Made by a program: the position numbers and the translations under genes. Shown one piece after another: positions 46,998 through 56,573 of a DNA stretch of 64,000 nucleotides (within the stretch, counting starts at the first letter, position 1; each line of letters opens with the position of its first letter). The DNA lies in the NCBI GenBank assembly GCA_947497455.1, contig CANMGU010000001.1, positions 1,674,001-1,738,000 of the forward strand. Direction: 5' to 3'. This stretch comes from an uncultured Sphingomonadaceae bacterium (GTDB lineage Bacteria > Pseudomonadota > Alphaproteobacteria > Sphingomonadales > Sphingomonadaceae). A model generated the notes under the pieces. That model made no database searches, was not told the DNA's origin, and was given only the letters and a program-made list of their open reading frames with translations.

Positions 46998-48122
46998 CTA
47001 GCCCGAGAATGCCCTGAATAGTCCGAATGAGGCCAAATCATTAAACGTCACCACCAACATGAACATCACGACAAGCGCAAAACCTGACCGAAATGCCCAC
47101 TCCTGAACCATAGGATTGGCAGGCTTTCGCCGCACCGCCTCTATGCCATAGAACATTAAATGCCCCCCATCGAGCATGGGGATTGGCAGGAGGTTGATGA
47201 ACCCTAAGTTAATTGAGATTAACGCTACAAAGAATATGAATTGATTGAGCCCGGCGACAAATTGCTCGCCAGAAACCTGAGCGATTTTCAACGGCCCACC
47301 GAGCTCTGTTACCGACCGCCGACCACTAATCACCTGACCTAGAGTTGTTACAATCAGGTCAACAATTTCGCCGGTTTGGCGTGTGGCCACAATGGGCGCT
47401 TCCCAGACAGAAACATCGCGGCGTTCAAGACTACCTGGCGATATTCCCAGTAAACCGATGCGATATTCGTTGCCAAACCGGTCTTTTTCGAGCCGAACAC
47501 CGATTTTAGCCTCTTTGGAAATAACCGTTCCATCGCGTTCAAACTTGATTTCAACCTGTTCGTCGGGAATAATTGATATTTCCCGCGACAAATCAGAAAA
47601 ATGGGTAATCTCATCACCGTCAATTTCGATGATTTTATCACCATTTTTCAGGCCTATAGCCTCAGCTGTTGATTTTTCGGCGACCGTTCCGACAATTGGC
47701 GGCGTGACGCTTTCACCATATGCCAAAGCAAATCCGGCTAAGATCAATATTGCGAAAAGAAAATTAATTGCAGGGCCAGCAAACACAATAGCCGCGCGCT
47801 GCCATAGTGATTTGGACTGAAAAGTCTTGTTGCGCTCTTCGGGCGGCAATTCGAGCCAGTCATCACCTGGTGTGCTGGCGGGATCCATGTCACCGGCGAA
47901 CTGGACATAGCCGCCCAGCGGCAGCGCGCAGATTTTCCAGCGTGTTCCGCGCTTGTCATTCCAGCCGACAAGTTCCTTGCCAAACCCGATTGCAAAAGTG
48001 TTTGCTTTCACACCACACCAGCGCCCGACCAAATAATGTCCCATTTCGTGAATAAAAACGAGCACACCAATGGTGATCAGAAAAGCGAATAATGTCAGCA
48101 ATATGCCAGGATTTTCTGTCAA
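46998..48122 (-). CDS. rseP: site-2 intramembrane zinc protease RseP
   Basis: A 374-residue regulated intramembrane protease. The zinc motif HEMGH is at residues 25-29, in the first helix. A PDZ domain (about 120-210) and the second active-site motif LLPIPMLDGGHL (third Asp ligand) near 320 follow. It cleaves anti-sigma factors and signal-peptide remnants. The four-base overlap with dxr indicates a shared operon. Confidence 0.96.
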   Translation of the reverse strand: MTENPGILLTLFAFLITIGVLVFIHEMGHYLVGRWCGVKANTFAIGFGKELVGWNDKRGTRWKICALPLGGYVQFAGDMDPASTPGDDWLELPPEERNKTFQSKSLWQRAAIVFAGPAINFLFAILILAGFALAYGESVTPPIVGTVAEKSTAEAIGLKNGDKIIEIDGDEITHFSDLSREISIIPDEQVEIKFERDGTVISKEAKIGVRLEKDRFGNEYRIGLLGISPGSLERRDVSVWEAPIVATRQTGEIVDLIVTTLGQVISGRRSVTELGGPLKIAQVSGEQFVAGLNQFIFFVALISINLGFINLLPIPMLDGGHLMFYGIEAVRRKPANPMVQEWAFRSGFALVVMFMLVVTFNDLASFGLFRAFSG

Positions 48123-49291
48123 ACTTTAATATCCTCAATCATAGCCGAGACCCGTTCTCGTGTTTTCGTATCAATCTCAAGAATATCCGCAAGATTGTCA
48201 GGATTGGGCGGGCTATAGCTGTCAATAATGTGCGATACAATATCCGTGATTTCCAGAAACTGAACATCCCCCTTCAGGAATCCCGCCACCGCCACTTCAT
48301 TGGCGGCGTTTAATATGGCGGGAACTGCACCGCCTGCTTCAATCGCACTGCGCGCCAGCTTTATTGCTGGGAAGCGATCATTGTCTGGGGCTTCAAAATC
48401 CAGCGTTGCGATCTTCGTCAAATCCAGCGGCAAGCAATCAGTTTTCATGCGGTCCGGCCAAGCAAGAGCGCTCGCGATTGGAATGCGCATATCCGGCGAC
48501 CCCAATTGGGCCAATGTCGAGCAATCATGATATTCAACCATCGAATGAATGACCGATTGCGGGTGAACCAATATATCAATATTTTCCAATCCCACAGGGA
48601 AGAGATGATGCGCTTCGATCAGCTCGAGTCCCTTATTCATCATCGTCGCGCTATCGACGGAAATCTTGGCTCCCATATCCCAGTTAGGATGCGCCACAGC
48701 CTGCGCAGGCGTTACCGATGCCATTTTTTCCTTGGACCAGGTCCGGAATGGGCCACCGCTTGCTGTAAGCGTGATTTTCCGCACCTGATCGATGCGACCA
48801 CCCTGAAGACACTGAAAAATTGCATTATGCTCAGAATCGACTGGCAGCAAAATCGCCCCCGCCTGCTCAGCCTCTGCCATCACTAGGGCACCTGCTGAGA
48901 CGAGCGCTTCTTTATTGGCTAACGCGACCGTTTTTCCACATTGTAGAGCAGCCAATGTTGGCGGCAAACCGGCGCATCCGACTATAGCCGCCATCGTCCA
49001 GTCAGCCCCAAGGCTGGCGGCGTCAACCAGCTTATCCGGTCCGGCTGCAACCTCGGTTCCAGTGCCGGCAAGCAGATCTTTCAATAGATCATATCGGCTG
49101 GCATCGGCAATGACAGCAACTTGCGCGTCAAACTCTTTGGCGAGCTTTGCAAGACCTTCCGCATCGCTATTCGCGGTTAGTGCTAGCACGCGATATTTGT
49201 CGCGCTCCAATCGGATCAAATCAAGCGTGGATGACCCAACAGAGCCCGTAGCCCCAAAAATAGATATCGTTCTCGTCGCTGTGTCGGTCAT
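48119..49291 (-). CDS. dxr: 1-deoxy-D-xylulose 5-phosphate reductoisomerase
   Basis: A 390-residue NADPH enzyme of the MEP isoprenoid pathway. The N-terminal SIFGATGSVGSSTLDLI is the nucleotide-binding motif. LLPVDSEHNAIFQCL, TASGGPFRTW and AHPNWDMGAKISVDSATMMNKGLE carry the metal and substrate residues. It overlaps cdsA and rseP by four bases on each side. Confidence 0.97.
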   Translation of the reverse strand: MTDTATRTISIFGATGSVGSSTLDLIRLERDKYRVLALTANSDAEGLAKLAKEFDAQVAVIADASRYDLLKDLLAGTGTEVAAGPDKLVDAASLGADWTMAAIVGCAGLPPTLAALQCGKTVALANKEALVSAGALVMAEAEQAGAILLPVDSEHNAIFQCLQGGRIDQVRKITLTASGGPFRTWSKEKMASVTPAQAVAHPNWDMGAKISVDSATMMNKGLELIEAHHLFPVGLENIDILVHPQSVIHSMVEYHDCSTLAQLGSPDMRIPIASALAWPDRMKTDCLPLDLTKIATLDFEAPDNDRFPAIKLARSAIEAGGAVPAILNAANEVAVAGFLKGDVQFLEITDIVSHIIDSYSPPNPDNLADILEIDTKTRERVSAMIEDIKV

Positions 49292-50094
49292 TGGTTACCA
49301 AACAAAGTGATGACGGCGACAACTGGCGCAACAGGAATCAAACCGTCAAGGCGATCCATAACACCGCCATGACCAGGAAATATCGTTCCGCTATCCTTAG
49401 CCCCTGCCTTGCGTTTCATCTGGCTCTCGAACAAATCACCCATCTGGGCCAATACCGCCAACGGAATACTCAATAGCACCAACTGAAACGGCAATTGAAA
49501 ATAGGCATGCAAGGCAAAGCTGAACAAGGCTGTGACAATCACCCCGCCGATCAATCCTGCCCATGTCTTGTTTGGGCTGTAGGTTGGCGCCAGTTTCGGA
49601 CCGCCTATGGCGCGACCGGAAAAATATGCACCAATATCTGTCGCCCAGACCAATGCAAGCGTCCAGAAAACAATCAGCAAGCCATTATCAACGCCCCTCA
49701 GATAGAGAATAGAAAGCGCTGGTAATCCTGCGTAAATAATACCCAAGGACAATTTTATTGATCGGTCGAATACCGCGATGAACATGGCAGCCCCGAGAAT
49801 TAGTCCCAACGCCAGAAAGGACGGGCCTGCTGCTAGATAAGACATTATCGCAAGCGGAACGGACAAGGCATAGAGAGATAGCCGTTTGTTTTCCAACCGC
49901 CCGGTCAACTCAGCCCATTCAGACAATATACCCAAGGACATAAGCACGATCAGCAACCAGAAAGCATGCCGACCGATCGAATGATCGCCCAAAATAAGGG
50001 TCGTCATGGTAACCCCGACAAGTATCACCCCGACAATGATCCGTGTGACAAGTTCATTGGGAGGCTTTTTGGCTGGGCTTGCAGGATCGCTCAT
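49288..50094 (-). CDS. cdsA: phosphatidate cytidylyltransferase CdsA
   Basis: A 268-residue membrane enzyme making CDP-diacylglycerol from phosphatidate and CTP. Seven to eight helices are visible. The CDS signature with KRKAGAKDSGTIFPGHGGVMDRLDGL at the C-terminus is intact. It is three bases from uppS and overlaps dxr, so uppS-cdsA-dxr-rseP are coupled. Its product feeds PssA (61913-62707). Confidence 0.96.
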   Translation of the reverse strand: MSDPASPAKKPPNELVTRIIVGVILVGVTMTTLILGDHSIGRHAFWLLIVLMSLGILSEWAELTGRLENKRLSLYALSVPLAIMSYLAAGPSFLALGLILGAAMFIAVFDRSIKLSLGIIYAGLPALSILYLRGVDNGLLIVFWTLALVWATDIGAYFSGRAIGGPKLAPTYSPNKTWAGLIGGVIVTALFSFALHAYFQLPFQLVLLSIPLAVLAQMGDLFESQMKRKAGAKDSGTIFPGHGGVMDRLDGLIPVAPVVAVITLFGNQ

Positions 50095-50097
50095 TGT

Positions 50098-50865
50098 CTA
50101 CCGTCCGCCGAAACGACGATCCCGATCGCCAAAGGATTTTAGAGCCCGCTGCAGCTCTCGCTTATCGAAATCAGGCCATAATGTATCGGTGAAATACAAC
50201 TCGGAATAGGCCGCCTGCCAAAGCAGGAAATTGGACAGCCGCAGTTCGCCAGAGGTACGGATCAAAAGGTCCAGCGGTGGCAGATCTGCGGTGTCGAGCG
50301 CGCTCGACATATGGCTGATATTGATTTGATCCGGCTCCAGCTCGCCTTGTTTGACCGCTGCAGCGATACTCTGAACGGCACGCAGCATTTCATCCTGCGC
50401 ACCATAGTTGAGGGCGATTGCCAAGGTCATCCGGTCATTTTTGGCTGTCCGCTCAAGAGCATTGTCGATCAATGCGACAATATCGCTATCCAGCGCCTTG
50501 TAATTGCCGATAACCTTCAAACGAACGCCATTTTCGTCAAACTCGTCAATATCAGATTGAATATATTGGCGCAGCAATCCCATAAGGTCAGAAACCTCGT
50601 CAGCTGGCCTGCTCCAGTTTTCTGACGAAAAGGCATAAAGGGTCATCACCTCGATGCCCATTTCGCCAGCAACCCGAACAATATTGCGAACCGCCTCGAC
50701 GCCCTTTTTATGACCCAATGCTCTCGGCAGGTGCTTTTTCTTGGCCCAGCGGCCATTACCATCCATGATGATCGCTATATGGCGTGCACCATGGGCCGGG
50801 TCAGCCACCTGTGCAGCACCTTCATTCGGATCACTCGACCCCTTCTTGGAGGGCGCAAGCCTCAC
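50098..50865 (-). CDS. uppS: undecaprenyl diphosphate synthase (GTG start)
   Basis: A 255-residue cis-prenyltransferase making the carrier lipid for cell-wall and polysaccharide synthesis. The conserved start IAIIMDGNGRWAKKKHLPRALGHKKG has the catalytic Asp, and TLYAFSSENWSRP and LLIRTSGELRLSNFLLWQ follow. Translation starts at GTG 50865, which overlaps the frr TGA stop (GTGA). The first 28 residues before HIAIIMD are an extension of unusual composition. Confidence 0.96.
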   Translation of the reverse strand: MRLAPSKKGSSDPNEGAAQVADPAHGARHIAIIMDGNGRWAKKKHLPRALGHKKGVEAVRNIVRVAGEMGIEVMTLYAFSSENWSRPADEVSDLMGLLRQYIQSDIDEFDENGVRLKVIGNYKALDSDIVALIDNALERTAKNDRMTLAIALNYGAQDEMLRAVQSIAAAVKQGELEPDQINISHMSSALDTADLPPLDLLIRTSGELRLSNFLLWQAAYSELYFTDTLWPDFDKRELQRALKSFGDRDRRFGGR

Positions 50866-51419
50866 TGTGTGAGGATTTCCTGTTCCTTGGCGGATGACAG
50901 TTTGTCCGCTTCTTCGATCATCTGGTCGGTCAGCTTTTGCACCTCTGTTTCCAAGCGCTTCTTGTCGTCCTCACCAATTTCTTTTTTGTTTTCGTCGGCC
51001 TTGATGTCGTCCATGCCGTCACGCCGAACATTGCGGATCGCAATCCGCGCTTTTTCCGCAAACTGACCAGTTAGCTTGGCCAATTCCTTGCGGCGTTCCT
51101 CGGTCAGATCAGGAATAGGCAGCCGGATATTGGCGCCGTCAATCATCGGATTCAGCCCTAATCCCGCAGAGCGTACAGCTTTTTCAACCGGCTGGATATT
51201 GCCTTTGTCCCAGACTTGAATAGACAACATCCGCGGCTCTGGAACAGACACTGTTGCGACTTGATTGAGCGGCATTTTTGCCCCGTAAACTTCTACCGTG
51301 ATCGAATCCAGCAACGCCGTATTCGCTCGGCCGGTACGTAGACCGCTCAAGTCATGCTTCAAAGCCTCAAGCGAGGCCTTCATCCGCTTTTCCAGGCCGC
51401 TCTTATCATATTGTGCCAT
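50862..51419 (-). CDS. frr: ribosome recycling factor
   Basis: A 185-residue factor that splits post-termination ribosomes with EF-G. The N-terminal helix MKASLEALKHDLSGLRTGRANTALLD and the C-terminal EVQKLTDQMIEEADKLSSAKEQEIL are typical. It is 19 bases downstream of pyrH and is coupled by a four-base overlap to uppS. Confidence 0.97.
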   Translation of the reverse strand: MAQYDKSGLEKRMKASLEALKHDLSGLRTGRANTALLDSITVEVYGAKMPLNQVATVSVPEPRMLSIQVWDKGNIQPVEKAVRSAGLGLNPMIDGANIRLPIPDLTEERRKELAKLTGQFAEKARIAIRNVRRDGMDDIKADENKKEIGEDDKKRLETEVQKLTDQMIEEADKLSSAKEQEILTQ

Positions 51420-51438
51420 CGCTTTACTCTCCTAATAT

Positions 51439-52161
51439 TTAATCGGTTCCGCCAACAATGGTCGCCGTACCACCGCCGCCAAGGACTGTCGCCAGATTGC
51501 CTTGTTCCCGGATCGTGAAGACCACGATCGGGATATTATTTTCTCGGCATAGCGCAACCGCACTAGCATCCATCACTTTCAGGTTATCCGTCAAAACCTG
51601 ATCAAAACTCAGCGCTTCATAACGCACCGCGTTAGGATTTGTTTTAGGATCGGCGTCATAGACACCGTCCACACTGGTGCCTTTGAACAACGCCTCGCAG
51701 CCCATCTCCGCAGCGCGCAAGGCCGCAGCGGTATCTGTGGTAAAATACGGATTGCCAGTACCGGCTGCAAATATAACAATCCGTCCTTTTTCAAGATGCC
51801 GGACAGCTTTGCGGCGAATGTAAGGCTCGCAAACACTGGCCATCGGAATGGCTGACAAGACCCGCGTGTCACAGCCCATTTGTTCCAGTGCATTTTGCAC
51901 CGCAAGCGCATTCATGACGGTTGCGAGCATTCCCATATAGTCGGCGCTTGTCCGATCAAATCCTTTAGCGGCAGCAGCCAATCCGCGGAATATGTTACCG
52001 CCGCCAACCACCAGACACAGCTCATAACCGGCTTCTTTTGCGGACTTCACTTCGGCAGCGATCCGATTCACGGTTTCCGGATCGATTCCGAACTCCCCCG
52101 ACCCCATCAAGGCTTCACCCGAAAGCTTCAGCAAAATGCGCTTAAACGCTGGTCTTTTCAT
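51439..52161 (-). CDS. pyrH: uridylate kinase
   Basis: A 240-residue UMP kinase of the amino-acid-kinase fold. The ATG at 52161 ([20 protein letters not shown]) is chosen; the longer frame from 52257 is not conserved. The motifs [36 protein letters not shown] and [20 protein letters not shown] are all present. It forms UDP and is usually GTP-activated and UTP-inhibited. Confidence 0.96.
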   Translation of the reverse strand: MKRPAFKRILLKLSGEALMGSGEFGIDPETVNRIAAEVKSAKEAGYELCLVVGGGNIFRGLAAAAKGFDRTSADYMGMLATVMNALAVQNALEQMGCDTRVLSAIPMASVCEPYIRRKAVRHLEKGRIVIFAAGTGNPYFTTDTAAALRAAEMGCEALFKGTSVDGVYDADPKTNPNAVRYEALSFDQVLTDNLKVMDASAVALCRENNIPIVVFTIREQGNLATVLGGGGTATIVGGTD

Positions 52162-52300
52162 GCAAAATCCATCCCAAAAACTGTGACGCCTCGGCGCCTG
52201 CTCAGCCCCAAATATGACAATGGCGCAGACCATAGATAGTCCGCGCCATTGCGCCAAGTGTTAATGCGCCCAACTGATATTTGGTCGCAAATTTGGTTGT

Positions 52301-53224
52301 TTAGTTGCCGAGAGTTGCGGCGACTTCTGCAGCGAAGTCTTCCTCTTTCTTCTCGATGCCTTCGCCAAGCTGAAAGCGGACATATTCGGTCAGCTTGATT
52401 TCGGCGCCAGCATCCTTGCCTGCCTGCTCGACAACCTGAGCAATCGGCGTCTTGTTATCCATGACGAAGATCTGGCTCAGCAATGCGTTTTCCTTGGCAA
52501 ATTTTGCCATTGCACCGTCGACCATTTTCTCGACAATATTGGCTGGCTTACCAGATTCGGCTGCTTTTTCGGTTGCGATTGAACGCTCCCGCTCCAGCAT
52601 GTCCTGATCCAGACCATCGGCATTCAGCGCCAACGGGAAAGCCGCAGCAATATGCATAGCGATCTGTTTGCCGAGTGGTTCAAGAACATCTGCGCCCGCG
52701 GTGCTTTCCAGCGCGACCAGCACGCCGATTTTGCCCATCGTAGGTGTCACAGCATTGTGGATATAAGGCACAACGGTACCGCTGCTGACCGCAACGGTTT
52801 TCATCCGGCGGATCGCCTGATTTTCACCGATGGTTGCGATATTGTTGGTCAGGGTGTCCTGAACCGTACCGCCAGCGGGATAGTCTGCCGCAGCCAAAGC
52901 TTCGACATCATCACTGCCCAGGCCCAATGCTACTTCGGTCACGCCGGTGACAAAGCCCTGAAACTGGTCGTTTTTGGCAACAAAGTCGGTTTCGCTGTTC
53001 ACTTCAACAGCCACGCCTTTGGTGCCGGATACAGCCACGCCGACCAGACCTTCGGCTGCGGTGCGACTTGATTTCTTCTGAGCTGCAGCGAGACCTTTGG
53101 TACGCAACAGGTCCACTGCTGCTTCCACGTCACCATTTGTTTCGTTCAATGCTTTTTTGCAATCCATCATGCCAGCGCCGGTGCGCTCGCGCAGTTCTTT
53201 CACTGCTGCTGCGGTAATAGCCAT
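52301..53224 (-). CDS. tsf: elongation factor Ts
   Basis: A 307-residue nucleotide-exchange factor for EF-Tu. The N-terminal UBA-like domain ([21 protein letters not shown]) contains the MMDCKKAL signature, followed by [13 protein letters not shown] and the two-lobed core. It lies 125 bases after rpsB, the standard order. A GC-rich hairpin in that gap may attenuate read-through. Confidence 0.97.
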   Translation of the reverse strand: MAITAAAVKELRERTGAGMMDCKKALNETNGDVEAAVDLLRTKGLAAAQKKSSRTAAEGLVGVAVSGTKGVAVEVNSETDFVAKNDQFQGFVTGVTEVALGLGSDDVEALAAADYPAGGTVQDTLTNNIATIGENQAIRRMKTVAVSSGTVVPYIHNAVTPTMGKIGVLVALESTAGADVLEPLGKQIAMHIAAAFPLALNADGLDQDMLERERSIATEKAAESGKPANIVEKMVDGAMAKFAKENALLSQIFVMDNKTPIAQVVEQAGKDAGAEIKLTEYVRFQLGEGIEKKEEDFAAEVAATLGN

Positions 53225-53278
53225 GTTCTAAGTTCCTCAATTTCGTGTGTGAGAATGTAATGCTTTTAATAAAATGAA

Positions 53279-53300
53279 GGGGCAGCACCGATGCCGCCCC
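53279..53300 (-). terminator. possible attenuator hairpin between rpsB and tsf
   Basis: GGGGC(A)GCA-CCGA-TGC(C)GCCCC forms a stem with one mismatch. On the minus strand it is followed by TTCATTTTATT, a broken U-tract, so partial termination between the two genes is plausible. Confidence 0.4.
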
Positions 53301-53349
53301 GCCATTTTCCTATGCGATCAATATATGACCGCACCAAGACGCTTCAAGC

Positions 53350-54402
53350 TTAAGCCTTTTCGTCGGCTTTCTTGTCGTCGTCCTTTTTAGCGGCAGCTTT
53401 CTTGCCGTCATCTTTTTTAGCGGCCGCTTTTTTGGCAGGAGCCTTTTTCGCAGCAGCCTTCTTAGCCGGAGCCTTTTTAGCTGCTGGCTTTTTAGCCGGA
53501 GCTTTTGCTTCTTCAGCAGGCTTTTCTTCTGCTGGTTTTTCTTCCGCAGCGGGAGCTTCTTCAGCCGCAGGCGCTTCAGCGGGAGCCGCTTCGACAATCT
53601 CTGCAACAGCCGCCGCTTCACCAGCAGCCATTGCACTTGCATTGGCTTCACTGGACACGATGGCTTCTACCGGAGGAGCAACTTCAGCACCCAGGTCTTT
53701 GCCCGATGCAACAGCCGCTTCCTGACCACCTTTGGTCGCCGCAGCAGCCACAGACTCACAGTAAAGCCGAATGGCGCGCGCCGCATCGTCATTGCCGGGT
53801 ACCGGAAATGCAATGTTGCTGGGGTCAACGTTGGAATCAAGGATCGCAACAACCGGAATACCAAGAACATTGGCTTCCTTGATGGCGAGCTCTTCCTTGT
53901 TGGCGTCAATCACAAACATCACGTCCGGAATGCCGCCCATGTCGCGGATACCGCCAAGAGACAGTTCCAGCTTGTCACGCTCACGCGTCATCTGCAGGGC
54001 TTCTTTCTTGGTGAAGCCCGCCATGTCACCGGAAAGCTGCTCTTCAAGCGTCTTCATCCGGCGGATCGAGTTGGAAATGGTTTTCCAGTTGGTCAGCATG
54101 CCGCCGAGCCAGCGATGGTTGACGAAATGCTGTCCACTCATCCGCGCAGCTTCTGCGATAGGCTCTTGCGCCTGACGCTTGGTACCAACGAAGAGCACCT
54201 TGCCGCCGGAAGACACTGCATTGGCAATGAAATCAAGCGCGCGAGCGAACAAAGGAACACTCTGCGAAAGGTCAAGAATATGGACGCCATTGCGGGCACC
54301 GAAGATATAAGGTTTCATCTTCGGGTTCCAGCGGTGGGTCTGGTGGCCGAAATGCGATCCGGCTTCAATCAATTGCTGTAGGGTGACGACAGGGGCCGCC
54401 AT
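53350..54402 (-). CDS. rpsB: 30S ribosomal protein S2 with long Ala/Lys-rich C-terminal tail
   Basis: A 350-residue S2. The start at 54402 ([20 protein letters not shown]) has AAGGAG 8 bases upstream. Residues 1-240 are the normal S2 fold, ending in [17 protein letters not shown]. An extra region then follows: about 55 residues Ala/Glu-rich, next PAKK/AAKK repeats from about 300, ending [12 protein letters not shown]. Typical S2 is 240-270 residues. The leader holds a CCGGT/ACCGG hairpin (54464-54479) that could be part of autoregulation, but this is unproven. Confidence 0.96.
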   Translation of the reverse strand: MAAPVVTLQQLIEAGSHFGHQTHRWNPKMKPYIFGARNGVHILDLSQSVPLFARALDFIANAVSSGGKVLFVGTKRQAQEPIAEAARMSGQHFVNHRWLGGMLTNWKTISNSIRRMKTLEEQLSGDMAGFTKKEALQMTRERDKLELSLGGIRDMGGIPDVMFVIDANKEELAIKEANVLGIPVVAILDSNVDPSNIAFPVPGNDDAARAIRLYCESVAAAATKGGQEAAVASGKDLGAEVAPPVEAIVSSEANASAMAAGEAAAVAEIVEAAPAEAPAAEEAPAAEEKPAEEKPAEEAKAPAKKPAAKKAPAKKAAAKKAPAKKAAAKKDDGKKAAAKKDDDKKADEKA

Positions 54403-54624
54403 AATATTTCTCCTTATCCGGTTATGCCTCTGGAAAGCTGAGAACCTCAAACGACCTGAAAGGCCGGTATCAGCACCGGTATGAGCGCTTTCCATGTGGA
54501 ATGAGCGTGCCGTTAGAGCGATGCGCGTGGAATTGCAAGGGGTAATTTGGCAGAACCAGCAGGATCGTGGTGATTACGAACAAAATCCATGGCTAATAGG
54601 GAGATTTGCGATTTGGGGTGATGG

Positions 54625-54660
54625 AGCGGACTCATGTCCGCTTTGGGCGCAAAAGCGGAC
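54625..54660. repeat. compound inverted repeat of GTCCGCT units (copy 1)
   Basis: AGCGGAC-TCAT-GTCCGCT (54625-54642) is one palindrome, and GTCCGCTTT-GGGCGCA-AAAGCGGAC (54636-54660) a second that reuses the middle arm. It lies immediately after the serine hydrolase stop. Similar units occur at 58601-58634, 59232 and 61481, all intergenic. Confidence 0.6.
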
Positions 54661-54661
54661 A

Positions 54662-55972
54662 CTAGTTCTGAAAGGGTAATTCTCCACTGGCTTTGATCGA
54701 CAATTCGGTTCGAATACGCCTGTTCCGCCACTGCCTCCAACCGATGATCAGTGCGACAAGCAGAATGATCGCGCAACCAGCCAGTATCCACAGGAACATG
54801 CTCTCCAGCGCCATCGCAAATTCGAGGTTGTCGACATTGCCCGTCTTCCAGAACACCCATTCGCTGGCAATTTCGGTTGCAAGCAGTGAACTGCCAGTTT
54901 CCAGGACCACAATGCCATCGCCAGTAGTCGGATCAAAACGCACAGCCGTATTGATGGCGGGCTCATTGTTTCCGTCATGACCGATGATGAAACCATCCAG
55001 ATTATTAGGCGCGTATAGCATCACGCCCAATCCCCAGACATCGGCTCCCATCGATGTGGCGTGAGATGACGCCATTGCGGCCAGCGTTTCTGGTGACAAT
55101 ATCGATTGAGCACCGCCTGGTGATTGAACTGCAACAAATCTCGCCATATCGGCCGGTGACGTGAACAGCGAAGTCGCGCCGAGGGCGGTATACCAGCGGA
55201 ATGGCTCAGTCTTGCCGGTCGTGGTGAAATTTTCCGCGAGTCCTAATGCGATCGCCTCGCCATGGTCGAATGTTGTTCGCGTCATGTCCAGCGGTTCGAA
55301 TACACGCTGTTTCATATGATCTGCGAATGAAAGGCCTGAGACCTCCTCGATCACGAGTTGCAGCATAGTATATCCGCCGCCGGAATATTTCCACTCCGCA
55401 CCCGGCTCACCGCCAACTTTGACGATGCCGCTCTTGCTTGGTGAGGCATCCTCCGCGCGGGTGAGAGACTCTTCAAGCGTCTGTACCTCCTCAGCCGTAT
55501 CGAACCCGTCATAGCCGAGCCTGTCATCAAGCCCCGCAGTATGACTGAGGAGTCGGCCGATCGTAACACCTGAATGATCAAAATCGCTGTCGGGCAATTT
55601 CCAGCGTGTCAGATATTTCGAAACGGGCGCATCGAGGTCAACCAGACCATCCTCGACCAGCACCATCACGCCCCAGGCCGTCAGCCACTTGCCCAGTGAA
55701 GCGACCTGGTAAATCGAGTTTTCATCAACAGGTTCGCCTGATGAGACTGAGAATTGATCGACCACCTTTCCTTTTTCGATCAGAGCGAACCCTAGATTGC
55801 CGCGATGTTCGGCAGCGACTTTATCGCGAACGGGTCCAACAAATTCTTTGGAGGTTGCCGAATCCGCGATCGGTGTCTTCCACCATCCTTCGCCGGTGCC
55901 GATAAAGACTGTTCCCGTCCACAAGGCCATGGCCAGGACTGTGGCCAGAATAGTGATCAGAATTCTAGTCAT
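54662..55972 (-). CDS. serine hydrolase of the beta-lactamase/EstB (class C) family
   Basis: A 436-residue protein from ATG 55972 (AAGGAA about 9 bases upstream). An N-terminal helix or uncleaved signal (MTRILITILATVLAMALW) is followed by the penicillin-binding-protein-like domain with Ser92-L-G-Lys95 (VASLGKW) as the S-x-x-K nucleophile motif, a Y-S-G motif (WKYSGGGYT), and an HDGNN segment near the third motif. A hydrophobic helix at about 385-407 gives a C-terminal anchor. Probably an esterase or peptidase; beta-lactamase activity should not be assumed. Confidence 0.86.
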   Translation of the reverse strand: MTRILITILATVLAMALWTGTVFIGTGEGWWKTPIADSATSKEFVGPVRDKVAAEHRGNLGFALIEKGKVVDQFSVSSGEPVDENSIYQVASLGKWLTAWGVMVLVEDGLVDLDAPVSKYLTRWKLPDSDFDHSGVTIGRLLSHTAGLDDRLGYDGFDTAEEVQTLEESLTRAEDASPSKSGIVKVGGEPGAEWKYSGGGYTMLQLVIEEVSGLSFADHMKQRVFEPLDMTRTTFDHGEAIALGLAENFTTTGKTEPFRWYTALGATSLFTSPADMARFVAVQSPGGAQSILSPETLAAMASSHATSMGADVWGLGVMLYAPNNLDGFIIGHDGNNEPAINTAVRFDPTTGDGIVVLETGSSLLATEIASEWVFWKTGNVDNLEFAMALESMFLWILAGCAIILLVALIIGWRQWRNRRIRTELSIKASGELPFQN

Positions 55973-56016
55973 TGGTGAGGTTCCTTTCATTTTCATATAT
56001 ATTTTGAGGTGCGTTC

Positions 56017-56520
56017 TCAGACTTGGCCACTAGTGATCAGGGTTACTGCTGCAATGATGTAGAGACCGGCGGTCAGTATGCTGCCGAGGGAGCGGAAATG
56101 ATTGAGCCTAGTCCATACCCGGCCATATTCTTGCCAATAGGCATGCGCCTCAGCGGACCGGTGATCCAAGCTATCGAGCTTATTGTTCATCGGCACATTG
56201 CCTAACATCGTCATCAGCAAGACTGACGGGACAAACATAGTCGGTGCCAAGATCATCACTACTAAGGCGGGGCCCGAAAACACGAATATTGCATAGACGC
56301 CGAAAGCGATTGAAAAGACCGGAATAGACATTATTCCGGCAACAAACTGGGTCTTGATGACGGTACGGTTGATCTGTTGCATCGCGTCCATTCCACCAGC
56401 CGAGTCCGCGCAGAGCAGCCCCGACATGATGAATTCCGAAAAGGCAGAAAACACACCGCCGACCACTGCGCTCCAAAGAGCCAAAAATAGACAGAAATAT
56501 AAAGGCCATTCGTAGGTCAT
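56017..56520 (-). CDS. DUF1772-like four-helix membrane protein
   Basis: A 167-residue protein using ATG 56520 (MTYEWPLYFCLFLALWSAVV). Four transmembrane helices are visible (about 5-25, 55-75, 80-100, 145-165). Conserved features (GVFSAFSEFIMSGL near the start, the N-K-L-D segment and W-x-R-L-N-H-x-R-S near the end) fit the DUF1772/anthrone-oxygenase-like family. It lies between the NmrA-like and serine hydrolase genes on the same strand, likely one operon. Confidence 0.78.
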   Translation of the reverse strand: MTYEWPLYFCLFLALWSAVVGGVFSAFSEFIMSGLLCADSAGGMDAMQQINRTVIKTQFVAGIMSIPVFSIAFGVYAIFVFSGPALVVMILAPTMFVPSVLLMTMLGNVPMNNKLDSLDHRSAEAHAYWQEYGRVWTRLNHFRSLGSILTAGLYIIAAVTLITSGQV

Positions 56521-56573
56521 GGGATTGATACCTTTTTGGGTTGAATTACATGGGAAACTTACACCCATCCGGC

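Noticed and set aside
46991..47005. CGGGC-GACTA-GCCCG hairpin at the rseP stop
   Set aside because: Only five base pairs and no U-tract on the transcribed strand; probably chance.
53310..53651. Lys/Leu/Arg-rich ORF in another frame of rpsB
   Set aside because: It arises from the PAKK/AAKK codon repeats of the S2 tail read out of frame; no start signal.
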